A stretch of 64,000 nt of DNA from Planctomycetota bacterium (GTDB lineage: Bacteria; Planctomycetota; Phycisphaerae; Phycisphaerales; Phycisphaeraceae), in assembly GCA_026386955.1 (NCBI GenBank), contig JAPLMQ010000313.1:1-64000 (forward strand), given 5' to 3'. Made by a program: the position numbers and the translations under genes. The notes beneath the pieces are model-generated. The model did no database searches and was not told the DNA's origin. It worked only from the letters and a program-made list of their open reading frames with translations. Below, piece by piece: positions 53,739 to 62,250 of the stretch. The stretch's first letter is position 1; the number at the start of each line of letters is the position of its first letter.

Positions 53739-53768
53739 GGCCCCACCCCGCTCGTGCGGGATGGGGCC
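53739..53768 (-). terminator. strong hairpin after the OsmC gene
   Basis: A 13-bp stem (53739-53751 with 53756-53768, one A/C mismatch) closes on TCGT. On the minus strand it follows the osmC-like stop by 61 bases and is followed by TATTCATTT, so it probably terminates that gene. Confidence 0.65.
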
Positions 53769-53829
53769 GTCTTAACGCACTTCAGTGGCGTTGCTTCGCC
53801 GTCTTCAGCGTCTTGGCGCCGTCATGGCG

Positions 53830-54423
53830 TCACCCGACCTCCAGCTCGCTCTCCACCTTGATCGCCCGGGTGATGTTGAAGTAGTTCGGGCTGGTGCGGT
53901 GGACCATCTCATGCATCTTGGCGAACTGCGCGGGCGTGCCGTCGCCGGCGATGTGGACCACCTGCTTGAGCCGGTCGTACCCAGCGGGCACCGCGGGGTC
54001 GAGCCCGAGGAAGCCGCGGAGGTCGATGTCGCCCGTGGTCTCGATCTCGAGCCGGGTGAGCTTGACGCCCATGGCCGTCGCGGCGGCGGCGTAGCCCACC
54101 AGCATGCAGGCGTTGAGCCCCGCGAGCAGGTACTCCTGCGGGTTGGGGTAGGCGTCGGTCCCGATCAGCTCGCGCGGCTCGTCGGCCTTCATCACGAAGG
54201 ACCGCGGCACGTGCTGCCCGCCCATGCCGAACCCGTCCACCGCGTGGTCGCTGCGCGTCCCGCCCTTCCACTGGCTGCGCACCGTCCAGTTCGTCACGCC
54301 GTTCTTCGGGTCGGCCTTGATGGCCTCCATCGCCCCGCGGAGGGCGGGCAGGTTGATGCCGTTGAGGTGGGTGGTCTGCGTCTTGGCTTCCATCGTCGCT
54401 TGCGTAGCCGCTTGAGTCGTCAT
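53830..54423 (-). CDS. OsmC family protein
   Basis: A 197-aa OsmC/Ohr-superfamily protein. GGQHVPRSFVMKADEPRELIGTDAYPNPQEYLLAGLNACMLVGY contains the conserved E (in PQEYLLAGL) and the peroxidatic-type Cys. A second conserved Cys of Ohr proteins is not evident, so this is an OsmC-like subfamily protein rather than true Ohr. It may detoxify organic peroxides or bind small thiols. It is divergent from a TetR regulator with an inverted repeat between, suggesting regulation by that protein. Confidence 0.85.
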   Translation of the reverse strand: MTTQAATQATMEAKTQTTHLNGINLPALRGAMEAIKADPKNGVTNWTVRSQWKGGTRSDHAVDGFGMGGQHVPRSFVMKADEPRELIGTDAYPNPQEYLLAGLNACMLVGYAAAATAMGVKLTRLEIETTGDIDLRGFLGLDPAVPAGYDRLKQVVHIAGDGTPAQFAKMHEMVHRTSPNYFNITRAIKVESELEVG

Positions 54424-54523
54424 GGCCTCGTTCCTTTCGATTTTCATCCTGCCGGAACCGTTCCGGCGACACGATGGATTAAACGCCACGAACACCGGCG
54501 CGGATAGAGCACTTCAAGTACAC

Positions 54524-54550
54524 CCGGGGTTGACTTGAGGTACACCCCGG
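54524..54550. promoter_or_regulatory. inverted-repeat operator candidate between osmC-like and tetR-like genes
   Basis: CCGGGGT (54524-54530) and ACCCCGG (54544-54550) form an inverted repeat with a 13-base centre, overlapping TTGACT (54530-54535), a good -35. TACACCC also recurs as a direct repeat (54519 and 54541). This is the likely binding site of the TetR-like protein. Confidence 0.55.
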
Positions 54551-54564
54551 TTGAGGATTTCGGC

Positions 54565-55191
54565 GTGACCAAGACGCCACGAACCAAGTCGGCGGTGGAG
54601 CTTCTGGGCGTGCGGGCCCAGCCCAAGAACGCGCGCGACCGGCTGCTCAACCACGCCATCGACCTCTGCTACACCCGCGGGTTCAACGCGGTGGGGCTCG
54701 ACCAGATCATCGCCGCGGCGGGCGTGACCAAGACCACCTTCTACAAGCACTTCGCCGGCAAGGACGAGCTGCTGATCGAGGCGATCACCCTGCGGCACGA
54801 GTGGGAGGGCAAGGCCTGGGCCCGGGCGGTGAAGCGCCTGGCGGGCGAGGACCCGCGGGCCCAGTTGCTCGGGCTCTTCGACGTGCTCGACCTCTGGTTC
54901 AACGGCCCGGAGTTCGGCGGTTGCCTCTTCCTCAACGCCGCGGGCGAGTTCCCCAACCCCAGCGACCCGGTGCACCAGGTCGCGGCCAAGCACAAGCGCG
55001 CGACCCGCGAGTGGTTCCGCGGGCTGGCGAAACGGGCGGGCGTGGCCGACGCCGGCACGTTCGCCGACCTCTACACCACGCTCGTCGAGGGGACGCTGGT
55101 GATGCGCCACGTCCACGGCCGCGACGACGCCGCCAAGCTCACCCGGCCGATGGTCGAGCGGCTGCTCGAGCAGTTCGGCTCGCCGGGATGA
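54565..55191 (+). CDS. TetR family transcriptional regulator
   Basis: A 208-aa regulator. The N-terminal helix-turn-helix reads ARDRLLNHAIDLCYTRGFNAVGLDQIIAAAGVTKTTFYKHFAGKDELLIEAI (about 25-75). The ligand domain has FGGCLFLNAAGEF. GTG 54565 is chosen over an upstream TTG; if the -35 at 54530 is used, transcription would start about at this GTG, giving a leaderless mRNA. It most likely represses itself and the divergent OsmC gene. Confidence 0.9.
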   Translation: MTKTPRTKSAVELLGVRAQPKNARDRLLNHAIDLCYTRGFNAVGLDQIIAAAGVTKTTFYKHFAGKDELLIEAITLRHEWEGKAWARAVKRLAGEDPRAQLLGLFDVLDLWFNGPEFGGCLFLNAAGEFPNPSDPVHQVAAKHKRATREWFRGLAKRAGVADAGTFADLYTTLVEGTLVMRHVHGRDDAAKLTRPMVERLLEQFGSPG

Positions 55192-55356
55192 GGCAGCTTG
55201 CCGTCAAACCGCCAGCTCCGCCCTCCCCCGCTCCTTGCGTGACGCCCCCGCCCGCCGCATGATGGTGGGGCATTTCCTTTCGTTTTCAGGCCTTTCGCGC
55301 GGGCCGATAGGGGTTCTCTGCAAGGCGCGGCCCGTCCCCGGCACGAGGTCATCCCC

Positions 55357-56430
55357 ATGCCCGCGACCTATCTGCCCAAAGACCTGCGCCAGTCCTGGCC
55401 GCGCCCAAGCGACCCGCGGCCGATCGTGGTCATCGGCGCCGGCGGGATCGTCAACGACGCCCACCTCCCCGCCTACGCCAAGGCCGGCTTCACCGTCGCG
55501 GGGATCTACGACCTCGATCCCGCCCGCGCCCAAGCCACCGCCGCGAAGTTCAAGATCCCGCGCGTCTTCGACTCGCTCCCCCAGGCGGCGGCGACGCCCG
55601 ATTGCGTCTTCGACATCGCCGTCCCGCCCGAGGCCGAGTTGGCCGTCGCCTCCAAGCTGCCCGAGGGCTCGGTCGTGCTGCTGCAGAAGCCGATGGGGCC
55701 CAACCTCGTCGAGGCCCGCAGGATCCGCGACCTCTGCCGGCAGCGCGGGCTCATCGCGGCCGTGAATTTCCAGCTCCGCTTCGCCCCGATGATGCTGGTG
55801 ATCCGCGACGCGCTCGACCGCGGGCTGCTGGGCGAGATCCTCGACGTCGAGGTCCGACTGCACGTGCGGACGCCTTGGGAGCTCTTCCCGTTCCTCAAGA
55901 AGCTCCCGCGCGTCGAGATCGCCGTCCACAGCGTCCATTACCTCGACTTGATCCGCGGCTTCCTGGGCGAGCCCCGCGGGGTCTACGCCAAGACCATCGG
56001 GCACCCCGAGGCCGCCGGGCTCGCCAACACCCGCAGCAGCGTGATCCTCGACTACGGCCAGGCCACGCGGGTCAGCCTGGCGATCAACCACCACAGCCTT
56101 CTTGCCCCCGAGAACGAGGTGGCCGACGTCACCCTGCAGGGCACGCGCGGGAGCGCCTCGGCCAGCCTGGGGCTGCTGATGGATTACCCCAAGGGCAAGG
56201 CCGAGACCGCGCGGATCTGCGCCCGGGGCGAGCCGTGGGAGGACGTGCCGCTCCAAGGGCGCTGGTTTCCCGACGGGTTTGTGGGGACGATGTCGAACCT
56301 GCAGCGGTTCGTCGCGGGGCAGGACGACAAGCTGATGACCCACTTCGAGGACGCGTTCCGGACAATGGCGGTGGTCGAGGCGGCGTACGAGTCGGACCGC
56401 CAGGGTGGAATTCCGCCTGCGAATGAGTAA
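55357..56430 (+). CDS. Gfo/Idh/MocA family oxidoreductase
   Basis: A 357-aa NAD(P)-dependent dehydrogenase-like protein. IVVIGAGGIVNDAHLPAYAKAGF is the Rossmann start, VVLLQKPMGPN carries the conserved KP, NFQLRFAPMMLVIRDAL follows, and EIAVHSVHYLDLIRGFLG holds the H-x3-D-type catalytic pair. It begins the group of catabolic genes that continues with RraA-like, amidohydrolase and heparinase-like proteins, though a terminator-like hairpin follows it. Probable role: oxidising a sugar or sugar acid released by lyases. Confidence 0.85.
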   Translation: MPATYLPKDLRQSWPRPSDPRPIVVIGAGGIVNDAHLPAYAKAGFTVAGIYDLDPARAQATAAKFKIPRVFDSLPQAAATPDCVFDIAVPPEAELAVASKLPEGSVVLLQKPMGPNLVEARRIRDLCRQRGLIAAVNFQLRFAPMMLVIRDALDRGLLGEILDVEVRLHVRTPWELFPFLKKLPRVEIAVHSVHYLDLIRGFLGEPRGVYAKTIGHPEAAGLANTRSSVILDYGQATRVSLAINHHSLLAPENEVADVTLQGTRGSASASLGLLMDYPKGKAETARICARGEPWEDVPLQGRWFPDGFVGTMSNLQRFVAGQDDKLMTHFEDAFRTMAVVEAAYESDRQGGIPPANE

Positions 56431-56484
56431 AAGTGGGTAAAGTGGTGTTTGGCAATCGGGCCGCGACGCCCGTATCGGTTGTGC

Positions 56485-56504
56485 CCCCGCGGATGGCCGC
56501 GGGG
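56485..56504 (+). terminator. hairpin terminator after Gfo/Idh gene
   Basis: A perfect stem CCCCGCGG/CCGCGGGG with ATGG loop, followed by CCCTTTCT, lies 55 bases after the stop. It would separate this gene from the next transcript. Confidence 0.6.
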
Positions 56505-56634
56505 CCCTTTCTGGCGGAGCATCTCGCGGCGGTTTCGAGTGCGAACCTGTTTTGATGCGGTGCATCCTCACACGACCGGTCTGACCCCTTGCCGCGGCCA
56601 AGGCATTTGAGGCCGCCTACCAGCGGAGCCTGCG

Positions 56635-57396
56635 ATGACCCAGACGCCCACTGAAACCCCCACCCCGACCACCGCGCCCGCGGCCAGCGCGAGTCCTGCG
56701 GCTCCCGCGGCGACCCCCGCCAGCGCCGCCGCCAACGACGCGGCGTCGATCGAGGCGCTCGCCGACCGGCTGGTCCACTGCTACAGCGGCGCGGTCTACG
56801 ACGTCATGCGCTCCATGGGCTTGTCCAACGGCGTCCTGCCCAACGCGCTCCGCCCGCTCGACCCCTCGCGCAAGGTCGCCGGCATCGCCTACACCGTCGC
56901 CGGCAAGCGCCGCGACGGGCTCAGCGCCCACGAGTCGCTCCTCGCCTGGACCGCCCTGCTCTCCCGCGCCCCGCGCAACAGCGTCGTGGTCTGCCAGCCG
57001 CACGACACCCATCTGGCCCACATGGGTGAGCTCTCCTCCGAAGCGCTCCACCACCGCGGCATCCGCGGGTACATCGTCGACGGCGGCTGCCGCGACAGCG
57101 ACTTCATCTTCCGCCTGGGCTTCCCCGTCTGGTGCCGCTACTTCACCCCCGTCGACATCGTCGGCCGCTGGGTGGCCGACTCCTTCGGCGAGTCCATCGA
57201 GATCGGCGGCGTGGTCATCCGCACCGGCGACGCGATCCTCGCCGACCGCGACGGCGTGATCGCCATCCCGCAGGCCAAGGTCGCCGAGGTCGTCGACAAG
57301 GTCGAGGAGGTCATGCGCACGGAGAACAAGGTCCGCGCCGCGATCCTCCAAGGCACCGACCCGCAAGAGGCCTACCTGCTGCACGGGAAGTTCTGA
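56635..57396 (+). CDS. RraA-like aldolase family protein
   Basis: A 253-aa protein. After an Ala/Thr/Pro-rich N-terminal tail of about 35 residues comes the RraA/HMG-aldolase fold: GAVYDVMRSMGL, VAGIAYTV, GYIVDGGCRDSDFIFRLGFPVW (G-x-R-D metal site) and GDAILADRDGVIAIP. Relatives are 4-hydroxy-4-methyl-2-oxoglutarate or oxaloacetate lyases; true RNase E inhibitors lack the catalytic set. With its neighbours it probably cleaves a 2-keto acid in sugar-acid breakdown. A small inverted repeat GATGC-GGT-GCATC at 56554-56566 upstream could be an operator. Confidence 0.85.
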   Translation: MTQTPTETPTPTTAPAASASPAAPAATPASAAANDAASIEALADRLVHCYSGAVYDVMRSMGLSNGVLPNALRPLDPSRKVAGIAYTVAGKRRDGLSAHESLLAWTALLSRAPRNSVVVCQPHDTHLAHMGELSSEALHHRGIRGYIVDGGCRDSDFIFRLGFPVWCRYFTPVDIVGRWVADSFGESIEIGGVVIRTGDAILADRDGVIAIPQAKVAEVVDKVEEVMRTENKVRAAILQGTDPQEAYLLHGKF

Positions 57397-57431
57397 GCGT
57401 TCCAGCCCACGGGTGAGCCCCCGACTCAAGG

Positions 57432-57453
57432 GTGGACAGCTTAAGCTGTCCAC
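57432..57453. repeat. perfect 22-bp palindrome, relative of the 14898 repeat
   Basis: GTGGACAGCTT and AAGCTGTCCAC form a perfect palindrome in the gap between the RraA-like and amidohydrolase genes, within a GGGTGGACAG context like the GGGTGGGCAA repeat at 14898-14925. Confidence 0.6.
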
Positions 57454-57514
57454 TTTCGGCTTCCATCCACACGCGATTCCGAATTAGGATGTCCCGTCCA
57501 CGGAGATCCTGACC

Positions 57515-58390
57515 ATGGACATCATCGACACGCACCAGCACCTCTGGGACCCCGCGAAGCTCTCCTATTCGTGGTGCGCCGGCATCCCGGTCCTCAACCG
57601 CGCCTTCCTCCCCGACGACTACCAGGCCGCGGTCTCGGACCTCCCGGACGGGGTCCGCATCGTGCAGTCCGTGCACGTCGAGGCCGACGTCGATGAACCC
57701 TTCATGGCCGACGAGACGCGCTGGATCCTCAGCGTCGCCGAAGACCCGAAGCGCCTGACCAAGGCCGTGGTCGCCCCGTGCCGCCCCGAGCTCGACAACT
57801 TCGACGCCTACCTCGACGCCATCGCCCACCCGCGCCTCAAGGGCGTCCGCCGCGTGCTGCACACGATGCCGGACGACCACTCGCGCGGCGAACTCTTCGT
57901 GAGGAACGTCGGCTCGCTCCATCGCCGCGGACTGACCTTCGACCTCTGCGTCAAGGCGACGCAGTTGCCCGCCGCGATCGACCTCGTCCGTCGCTGCCCC
58001 GACACCCGCTTCATCCTCGACCACTGCGGCGTGCCCGACGTCAAGGCAAAGGCGCTCGACCCCTGGCGCGACCGCATCCGCGAGATCGCCAAGCTCCCCA
58101 ACGTCGTCGCCTGCAAGATCTCCGGCCTCGTAGCCTACGCCGACCCCCAGCATTGGACCGCCAACGACCTCCGCCCCTTCATCGACCACGCCATCGCCTC
58201 CTTCGGCTACGACCGCGTGATGTTCGGCTCGGACTGGCCGGTCTGCACCCTCTCCGCCCCGCTCCGCGGCTGGCTCGCCGCCCTCCTCGACCTCACCGCC
58301 TCCGCCTCGCCCGATGAGCGTGACCGGCTCTTCCGGCGCAACGCCATCAAGGTCTACCGCCTCGATCCCACCCCCCGCGAAACCGCATGA
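57515..58390 (+). CDS. amidohydrolase_2 family lactonase-like protein
   Basis: A 291-aa TIM-barrel metal hydrolase. IIDTHQHLWDP carries the HxH ligands, KGVRRVLHT follows, FILDHCGVPD supplies a barrel His, and MFGSDWPVCTL supplies the catalytic Asp. The order and the THQHLWDP start match L-fuconolactonase/L-rhamnono-lactonase-like enzymes that open sugar lactones, fitting sugar-acid catabolism with the preceding RraA-like gene. ATGA overlap with the following heparinase-like gene shows translational coupling. Confidence 0.9.
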   Translation: MDIIDTHQHLWDPAKLSYSWCAGIPVLNRAFLPDDYQAAVSDLPDGVRIVQSVHVEADVDEPFMADETRWILSVAEDPKRLTKAVVAPCRPELDNFDAYLDAIAHPRLKGVRRVLHTMPDDHSRGELFVRNVGSLHRRGLTFDLCVKATQLPAAIDLVRRCPDTRFILDHCGVPDVKAKALDPWRDRIREIAKLPNVVACKISGLVAYADPQHWTANDLRPFIDHAIASFGYDRVMFGSDWPVCTLSAPLRGWLAALLDLTASASPDERDRLFRRNAIKVYRLDPTPRETA

Positions 58391-60546
58391 CCACCACCCA
58401 CGCTCCGTACCGGCGTCTCTTCGTCGAGAACATCCACCCCCGCGTCCTGGTCAGCCCCGATGAGCTGCCCGCGCTCAAGGCCCGCGCCAAGACGGGCCTC
58501 AACGCCCGCGCCTTGGCCGAGGTCGTCCGCCGATCGCACCTCTGGACCGACCCCGACTCGCCCCAGCGCATCGATCCCGCGCTGGGCCTCGAGGCCGCCA
58601 AGAAGCGCTCCGACCCCGTGCTCGGCGGCGAGCTGCACCAGGCGATCCACGCCCTGGGCTTCGCCTACGCCTTCACCGGCAACAAGCTCTGGGCCGATCG
58701 CGCCGTGCCGCTGCTCCGCATGATGTGCGCCAAGGGCGTCGACGAGACCGACTTCTACGCCACGACCTCCGACGGCGCGCTGCCCATCGCCTACGACCTG
58801 CTCGCCCCCGGCCTCTCCGCCGACGACCGCCGCTTCGTGGAGGTTTACCTTCGCCGCGGCATCGAGCTCTACGAGGCCGGCGTCCTGAACCGCACCGGCA
58901 CGCTCTGGGGCCTGGGCACCAACCTCTTCTTCCACACCTTCGAGCTCTACGTCATGCAGCTCGCGGCCGTGTTCGACAACGTCACCGACTGGCCCCGGCT
59001 CGACAAGATCAACGAGCTGATCCGCATGGGCATCCACCACGGGCTCGACGAAGGCGGGGCGATCTACGAAGGCCCCAGCTACGGCACGGGCGACGCGGCG
59101 TGGATCTCCACCGTCGCCGAGGTCCTGCTCCGCGCGGGCGTGGCCGACCTCTGGACCGAGGAGCCCAAGTTCGCCGCGATGGTCCGCCACTGGGCCTACC
59201 TCATCCTCCCGGGCATGCGCGGGCAGAACCCCATCGGCGACGCGTGGCGCTACAAGAAGGGGCACCCGCACTGGGCCGCGGCCCTGCACGCCGCGCGGCT
59301 CAACGACGACGCGCTCTGGTGGGTCTGGGAGCAGATGCGCAGCCGCACGACCCAGGGCCCGCCCGGCGAAGAGCAGCCGATGCCCGAGTTCATCGAGTAC
59401 CGCCTCGGGTGGACGCTGCTCTACGAGAACGAGGCCGCCCGCGTGGTCACCCCCGGGCAGGCCGGGTGGCCCTCGGCCCGCAACTCAGGCTCGTTCGGCG
59501 TCATCACCATGCGCAGCGGCTGGCAGGACGACGACCTCTACTTCAGCCTCCTGGCCGCGGGACGCACCCCCGGCTGCTGCATCCACCAGCACGTCGACGC
59601 CGGCCATTTCTCCCTCTTCGCCCTGGGCGAGGCCTTCAGCATCGACACCGGCTACGGCGACGCCATGGGCAAGTTCCACTCCGTGCTGATGCCCTACGGC
59701 GACGAGCCGCGGGCGGCGCCGCACGGGTTCGACCACATGTGGAACGGCGGGCGCGTGCAGTCCTTCGCCGCGGGCAAGAAGGCCGACTACGCCTGCGTCG
59801 ACGTCCACGACGCCTGGGAATGCCGCTGGGCCCTCCGCGGGGCGCTGACGGTTCGGGCCGCGGGTGCCGAGCCCTACGTGCTGATCCTCGACGACTTCAA
59901 CCCCTCGCCCACGCTGGCGAGCTTCCTGTGGCTGATGAACTCCGAGCCGGGCAACCGCGTGGAGATCGACGCCCAGGCCGAGCGCGTGACGGTGCAGGGC
60001 AAGAGGAACCGGCTCGAACTCGCCTGGTCGCACCCCGGCCCGGCCGACTACCCCGTCGAGCACCGCGTCGAGCTCGACACCGACACCATCGACTCCATGG
60101 GCCTGCCCCACCGCACCGAGGGCGTGAACTACTTCCACGGCAGCGCCGGGGCCTCCTGGCCCCGCGGCGGCGGCCGCTGGGGCGCGGGCATGCGCCCGCG
60201 CGTCAAGGCCCTGCTCTACGGCTACAACGGGCAGCTCCTCACCGCCCTGCTCCCCCGCCGCGCAGGCACGCCCGCCGTCGGCGTCCAACGCATCTTCGCC
60301 CCCGCGCAGTTCGGCCTCACCCTCGACCACGGCAACGGCGTCATCGACACCGTCGTCGCCAGCCCCATCAGCAGCGGGCTCGACATCGGCGGCATCACGG
60401 GCGAGGCGCGCCTCGCGGTCGTCCGCCGTGATGGCAGCGGCAAGGTCGTCTGGTGGGCCGCGGCCGAGGCGTTCACGCTCGCGATCGACGGGAAGACGGT
60501 GCTGCCGCGAAGGGGCGAGGTCCGCACGTTGGTGGAGTCGGCGTGA
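58387..60546 (+). CDS. heparinase II/III-like protein
   Basis: A 719-aa lyase-like protein starting within the stop of the amidohydrolase gene. The toroid region has HPRVLVSPDELPALKARA, LGTNLFFHTFELYVMQ and EGPSYGTGDAAW. The heparinase II/III C-terminal domain has CIHQHVDAGHFSLFALGEAFSIDTGYGD, with the His cluster and D-x-GYG expected at the active site. No signal peptide is seen, so it may act on imported oligouronides. The tight operon with lactonase and RraA-like genes argues for uronate-containing substrates; this is inference. Confidence 0.83.
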   Translation: MTTTHAPYRRLFVENIHPRVLVSPDELPALKARAKTGLNARALAEVVRRSHLWTDPDSPQRIDPALGLEAAKKRSDPVLGGELHQAIHALGFAYAFTGNKLWADRAVPLLRMMCAKGVDETDFYATTSDGALPIAYDLLAPGLSADDRRFVEVYLRRGIELYEAGVLNRTGTLWGLGTNLFFHTFELYVMQLAAVFDNVTDWPRLDKINELIRMGIHHGLDEGGAIYEGPSYGTGDAAWISTVAEVLLRAGVADLWTEEPKFAAMVRHWAYLILPGMRGQNPIGDAWRYKKGHPHWAAALHAARLNDDALWWVWEQMRSRTTQGPPGEEQPMPEFIEYRLGWTLLYENEAARVVTPGQAGWPSARNSGSFGVITMRSGWQDDDLYFSLLAAGRTPGCCIHQHVDAGHFSLFALGEAFSIDTGYGDAMGKFHSVLMPYGDEPRAAPHGFDHMWNGGRVQSFAAGKKADYACVDVHDAWECRWALRGALTVRAAGAEPYVLILDDFNPSPTLASFLWLMNSEPGNRVEIDAQAERVTVQGKRNRLELAWSHPGPADYPVEHRVELDTDTIDSMGLPHRTEGVNYFHGSAGASWPRGGGRWGAGMRPRVKALLYGYNGQLLTALLPRRAGTPAVGVQRIFAPAQFGLTLDHGNGVIDTVVASPISSGLDIGGITGEARLAVVRRDGSGKVVWWAAAEAFTLAIDGKTVLPRRGEVRTLVESA

Positions 60547-60571
60547 CGAAGGCGGTCTGGACGACATCGAT

Positions 60572-60800
60572 CTGATCAGAGCCGGACACTGTGTGTCCGT
60601 TGCTCAGGCGCTAGGCGGTACTCCGCCGCGCGCGAAGTGCCGCACTCGCAGGCGCGCCACGATTCACGTCGAAGCGGCATCGACAGCCTTCCGCCGGCGG
60701 CGTCATCGGCTTTCTGTGTCACGAGGGCTCCTGACGATTCGCGCGAGCGGAGTACCGCTTTCGCCCGATCGACGGACACACAGTGTCCGGCTCTGACCAG
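60572..60800. mobile_element. MITE-like palindromic element, copy 2 (well preserved)
   Basis: A 229-bp element. The left end CTGATCAGAGCCGGACACTG and right end CAGTGTCCGGCTCTGACCAG are inverted repeats that stay near-perfect for about 29 bases. Inside lie GCGGTACTCCGC on the left and GCGGAGTACCGC on the right, each a small hairpin. There is no ORF or transposase. It fills the gap between convergent genes, 25 bases from one stop and 31 from the other. Copy 1 is at 12627-12850. Confidence 0.75.
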
Positions 60801-60831
60801 ACGCGCCTTCGCGCCGCGCCCGCGCTACTTC

Positions 60832-61806
60832 TCAAAACGCCGGATGCTCCGGCTTCCGCCCCTCCAGCACCGCCACCACGTCGCGGACGACCCAGCTCAT
60901 GTTCTCCATGGCGGGGCCCGTGCGCGAGGCCAGGTGCGGGAGCAAGCGCACATTCGCCATCCCCCAGAACGGATACTCCGCGGGGATCGGCTCGGGCTCG
61001 TGGACGTCGAGGATCAACCGCCCGCCCTTGGCCGCATTCGCCTTCGCCCAGGCCGCGAGGGCGGCGTTGTCGACCAGCATCCCGCGGGCGGCGTTGATGA
61101 ACAAGCAGTCGGGCTTCAGCCTCGCCAACAAGGCGGCGTCGACCAGCCCGCGGTTCTCCGGGCGGCCGTCGACGTGCACCGACAAAACGTCGCTGCGGGC
61201 GAAGAGCTCCTCCTTGCCGACGAACTCGATCCCCGCCGTCAGGTCGGGCCCACCTTCCTTCGCCAGCGCCGCCCGCAGCTCGGCCGCGGGCAGGATGTCG
61301 TTCGCGATCACGCGGATGCCCATCGCCCGCGCCGCCCTTCCCAATCGCTTACCGATCCGCCCCAGCCCCAGGATGCCCAGGGTCAGCTCATCGAGCTGCC
61401 GTCCGACCTGCTCCTTGCGCAGCTTGTGGAACGTCGCCGCGTCGACCGGCTTGTCGAGCGAATAGCGCGGGCGGATCGCGTCGAAGACCAAGGCGAAGAT
61501 GTACTCCACCACCGCCTGCGTGTTCGCGTCGGGCGTGGAGACGACCACCACGCCCCGCCTCTTGCAGGCCTCGAGGTCGATGTTGTCCAGCCCGACGCCG
61601 GCCCGCCCCACCACCCGCACCCGCGGCGCCATCGCCAACAGCGCGTCGTTCACCTGCGTGTAGGTCCGCACGACCAAGCCGTCCGCCGTCGCGAGCTTCT
61701 TGGGCAGGTCGGCGTGGTCATGCGCGCACCAGACCGCCTCGACGCGCTCGCCCAGCCACTTGGCGGGTCGCGGGTCAAGCGTCTCGGTGATCAGCACGGT
61801 GGGCAT
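60832..61806 (-). CDS. D-2-hydroxyacid dehydrogenase family protein
   Basis: A 324-aa NAD-dependent dehydrogenase. VGRAGVGLDNIDLEAC is the substrate-domain motif, LGILGLGRIGKRLGRAARAMGIRVIANDI the NAD fold, DVLSVHVDGRPENRGLVD and FINAARGMLVDNAAL the catalytic Arg region (NAARG), LDVHEPEPIP holds the Glu, and LLPHLASRTG the catalytic His. Like SerA/GhrA relatives it could reduce 2-keto acids from the convergent catabolic operon; 3-phosphoglycerate dehydrogenase is less likely as no ACT domain is present. Confidence 0.9.
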   Translation of the reverse strand: MPTVLITETLDPRPAKWLGERVEAVWCAHDHADLPKKLATADGLVVRTYTQVNDALLAMAPRVRVVGRAGVGLDNIDLEACKRRGVVVVSTPDANTQAVVEYIFALVFDAIRPRYSLDKPVDAATFHKLRKEQVGRQLDELTLGILGLGRIGKRLGRAARAMGIRVIANDILPAAELRAALAKEGGPDLTAGIEFVGKEELFARSDVLSVHVDGRPENRGLVDAALLARLKPDCLFINAARGMLVDNAALAAWAKANAAKGGRLILDVHEPEPIPAEYPFWGMANVRLLPHLASRTGPAMENMSWVVRDVVAVLEGRKPEHPAF

Positions 61807-61816
61807 GGCGTGAAGT

Positions 61817-62083
61817 CTACTTCTTGTTCTTGAAATAGGCCGCGTTCATTTCGATGTAGGACGCCCATTCGGGGGGCAGGTCCTCTTCGGGGAAGATCGC
61901 CTTCACGGGGCACTCGCCGACGCACAGGCAGCAGCAGATGCATTGGTCCGGCTTGATGTAGAGCTGCGTCGCGGTGGCGAAATCAGGCTCGTCCTTGGTG
62001 GGATGGATGCAGTCGACGGGACAGACCGCCACGCAGGCGGTGTCCTTCGTTCGAACACAGGGCTCGGCGATGACGATGGCCAT
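61817..62083 (-). CDS. 7Fe-type ferredoxin, divergent third copy
   Basis: An 88-aa ferredoxin. C9...C17-x3-C21-x3-C25 with Thr at position 12 resembles FdxA-type proteins in which one cluster is [3Fe-4S]. The second motif reads CICCCLCVGEC (48-58): residues 50 and 52, Asp and Gly in the sister copies, are Cys here, adding two thiols at the cluster. An AAAGGAG site precedes the ATG. It is the last of three tandem copies and the most divergent. Confidence 0.85.
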   Translation of the reverse strand: MAIVIAEPCVRTKDTACVAVCPVDCIHPTKDEPDFATATQLYIKPDQCICCCLCVGECPVKAIFPEEDLPPEWASYIEMNAAYFKNKK

Positions 62084-62250
62084 GATGCGACTCCTTTCGT
62101 GGAGTGATCTTTGAAGGACTCGGTGCACATGATCGCCAAAGCTCCCCGCGCCGCCTTCACTCCGAGGCGGGACGGGAATCCAGGGGGATCAGGACACGCG
62201 GTCATGGCACGGGGCCGGAATGTCGGTCAGGGCGCCGCCGCTTGCGGGCT

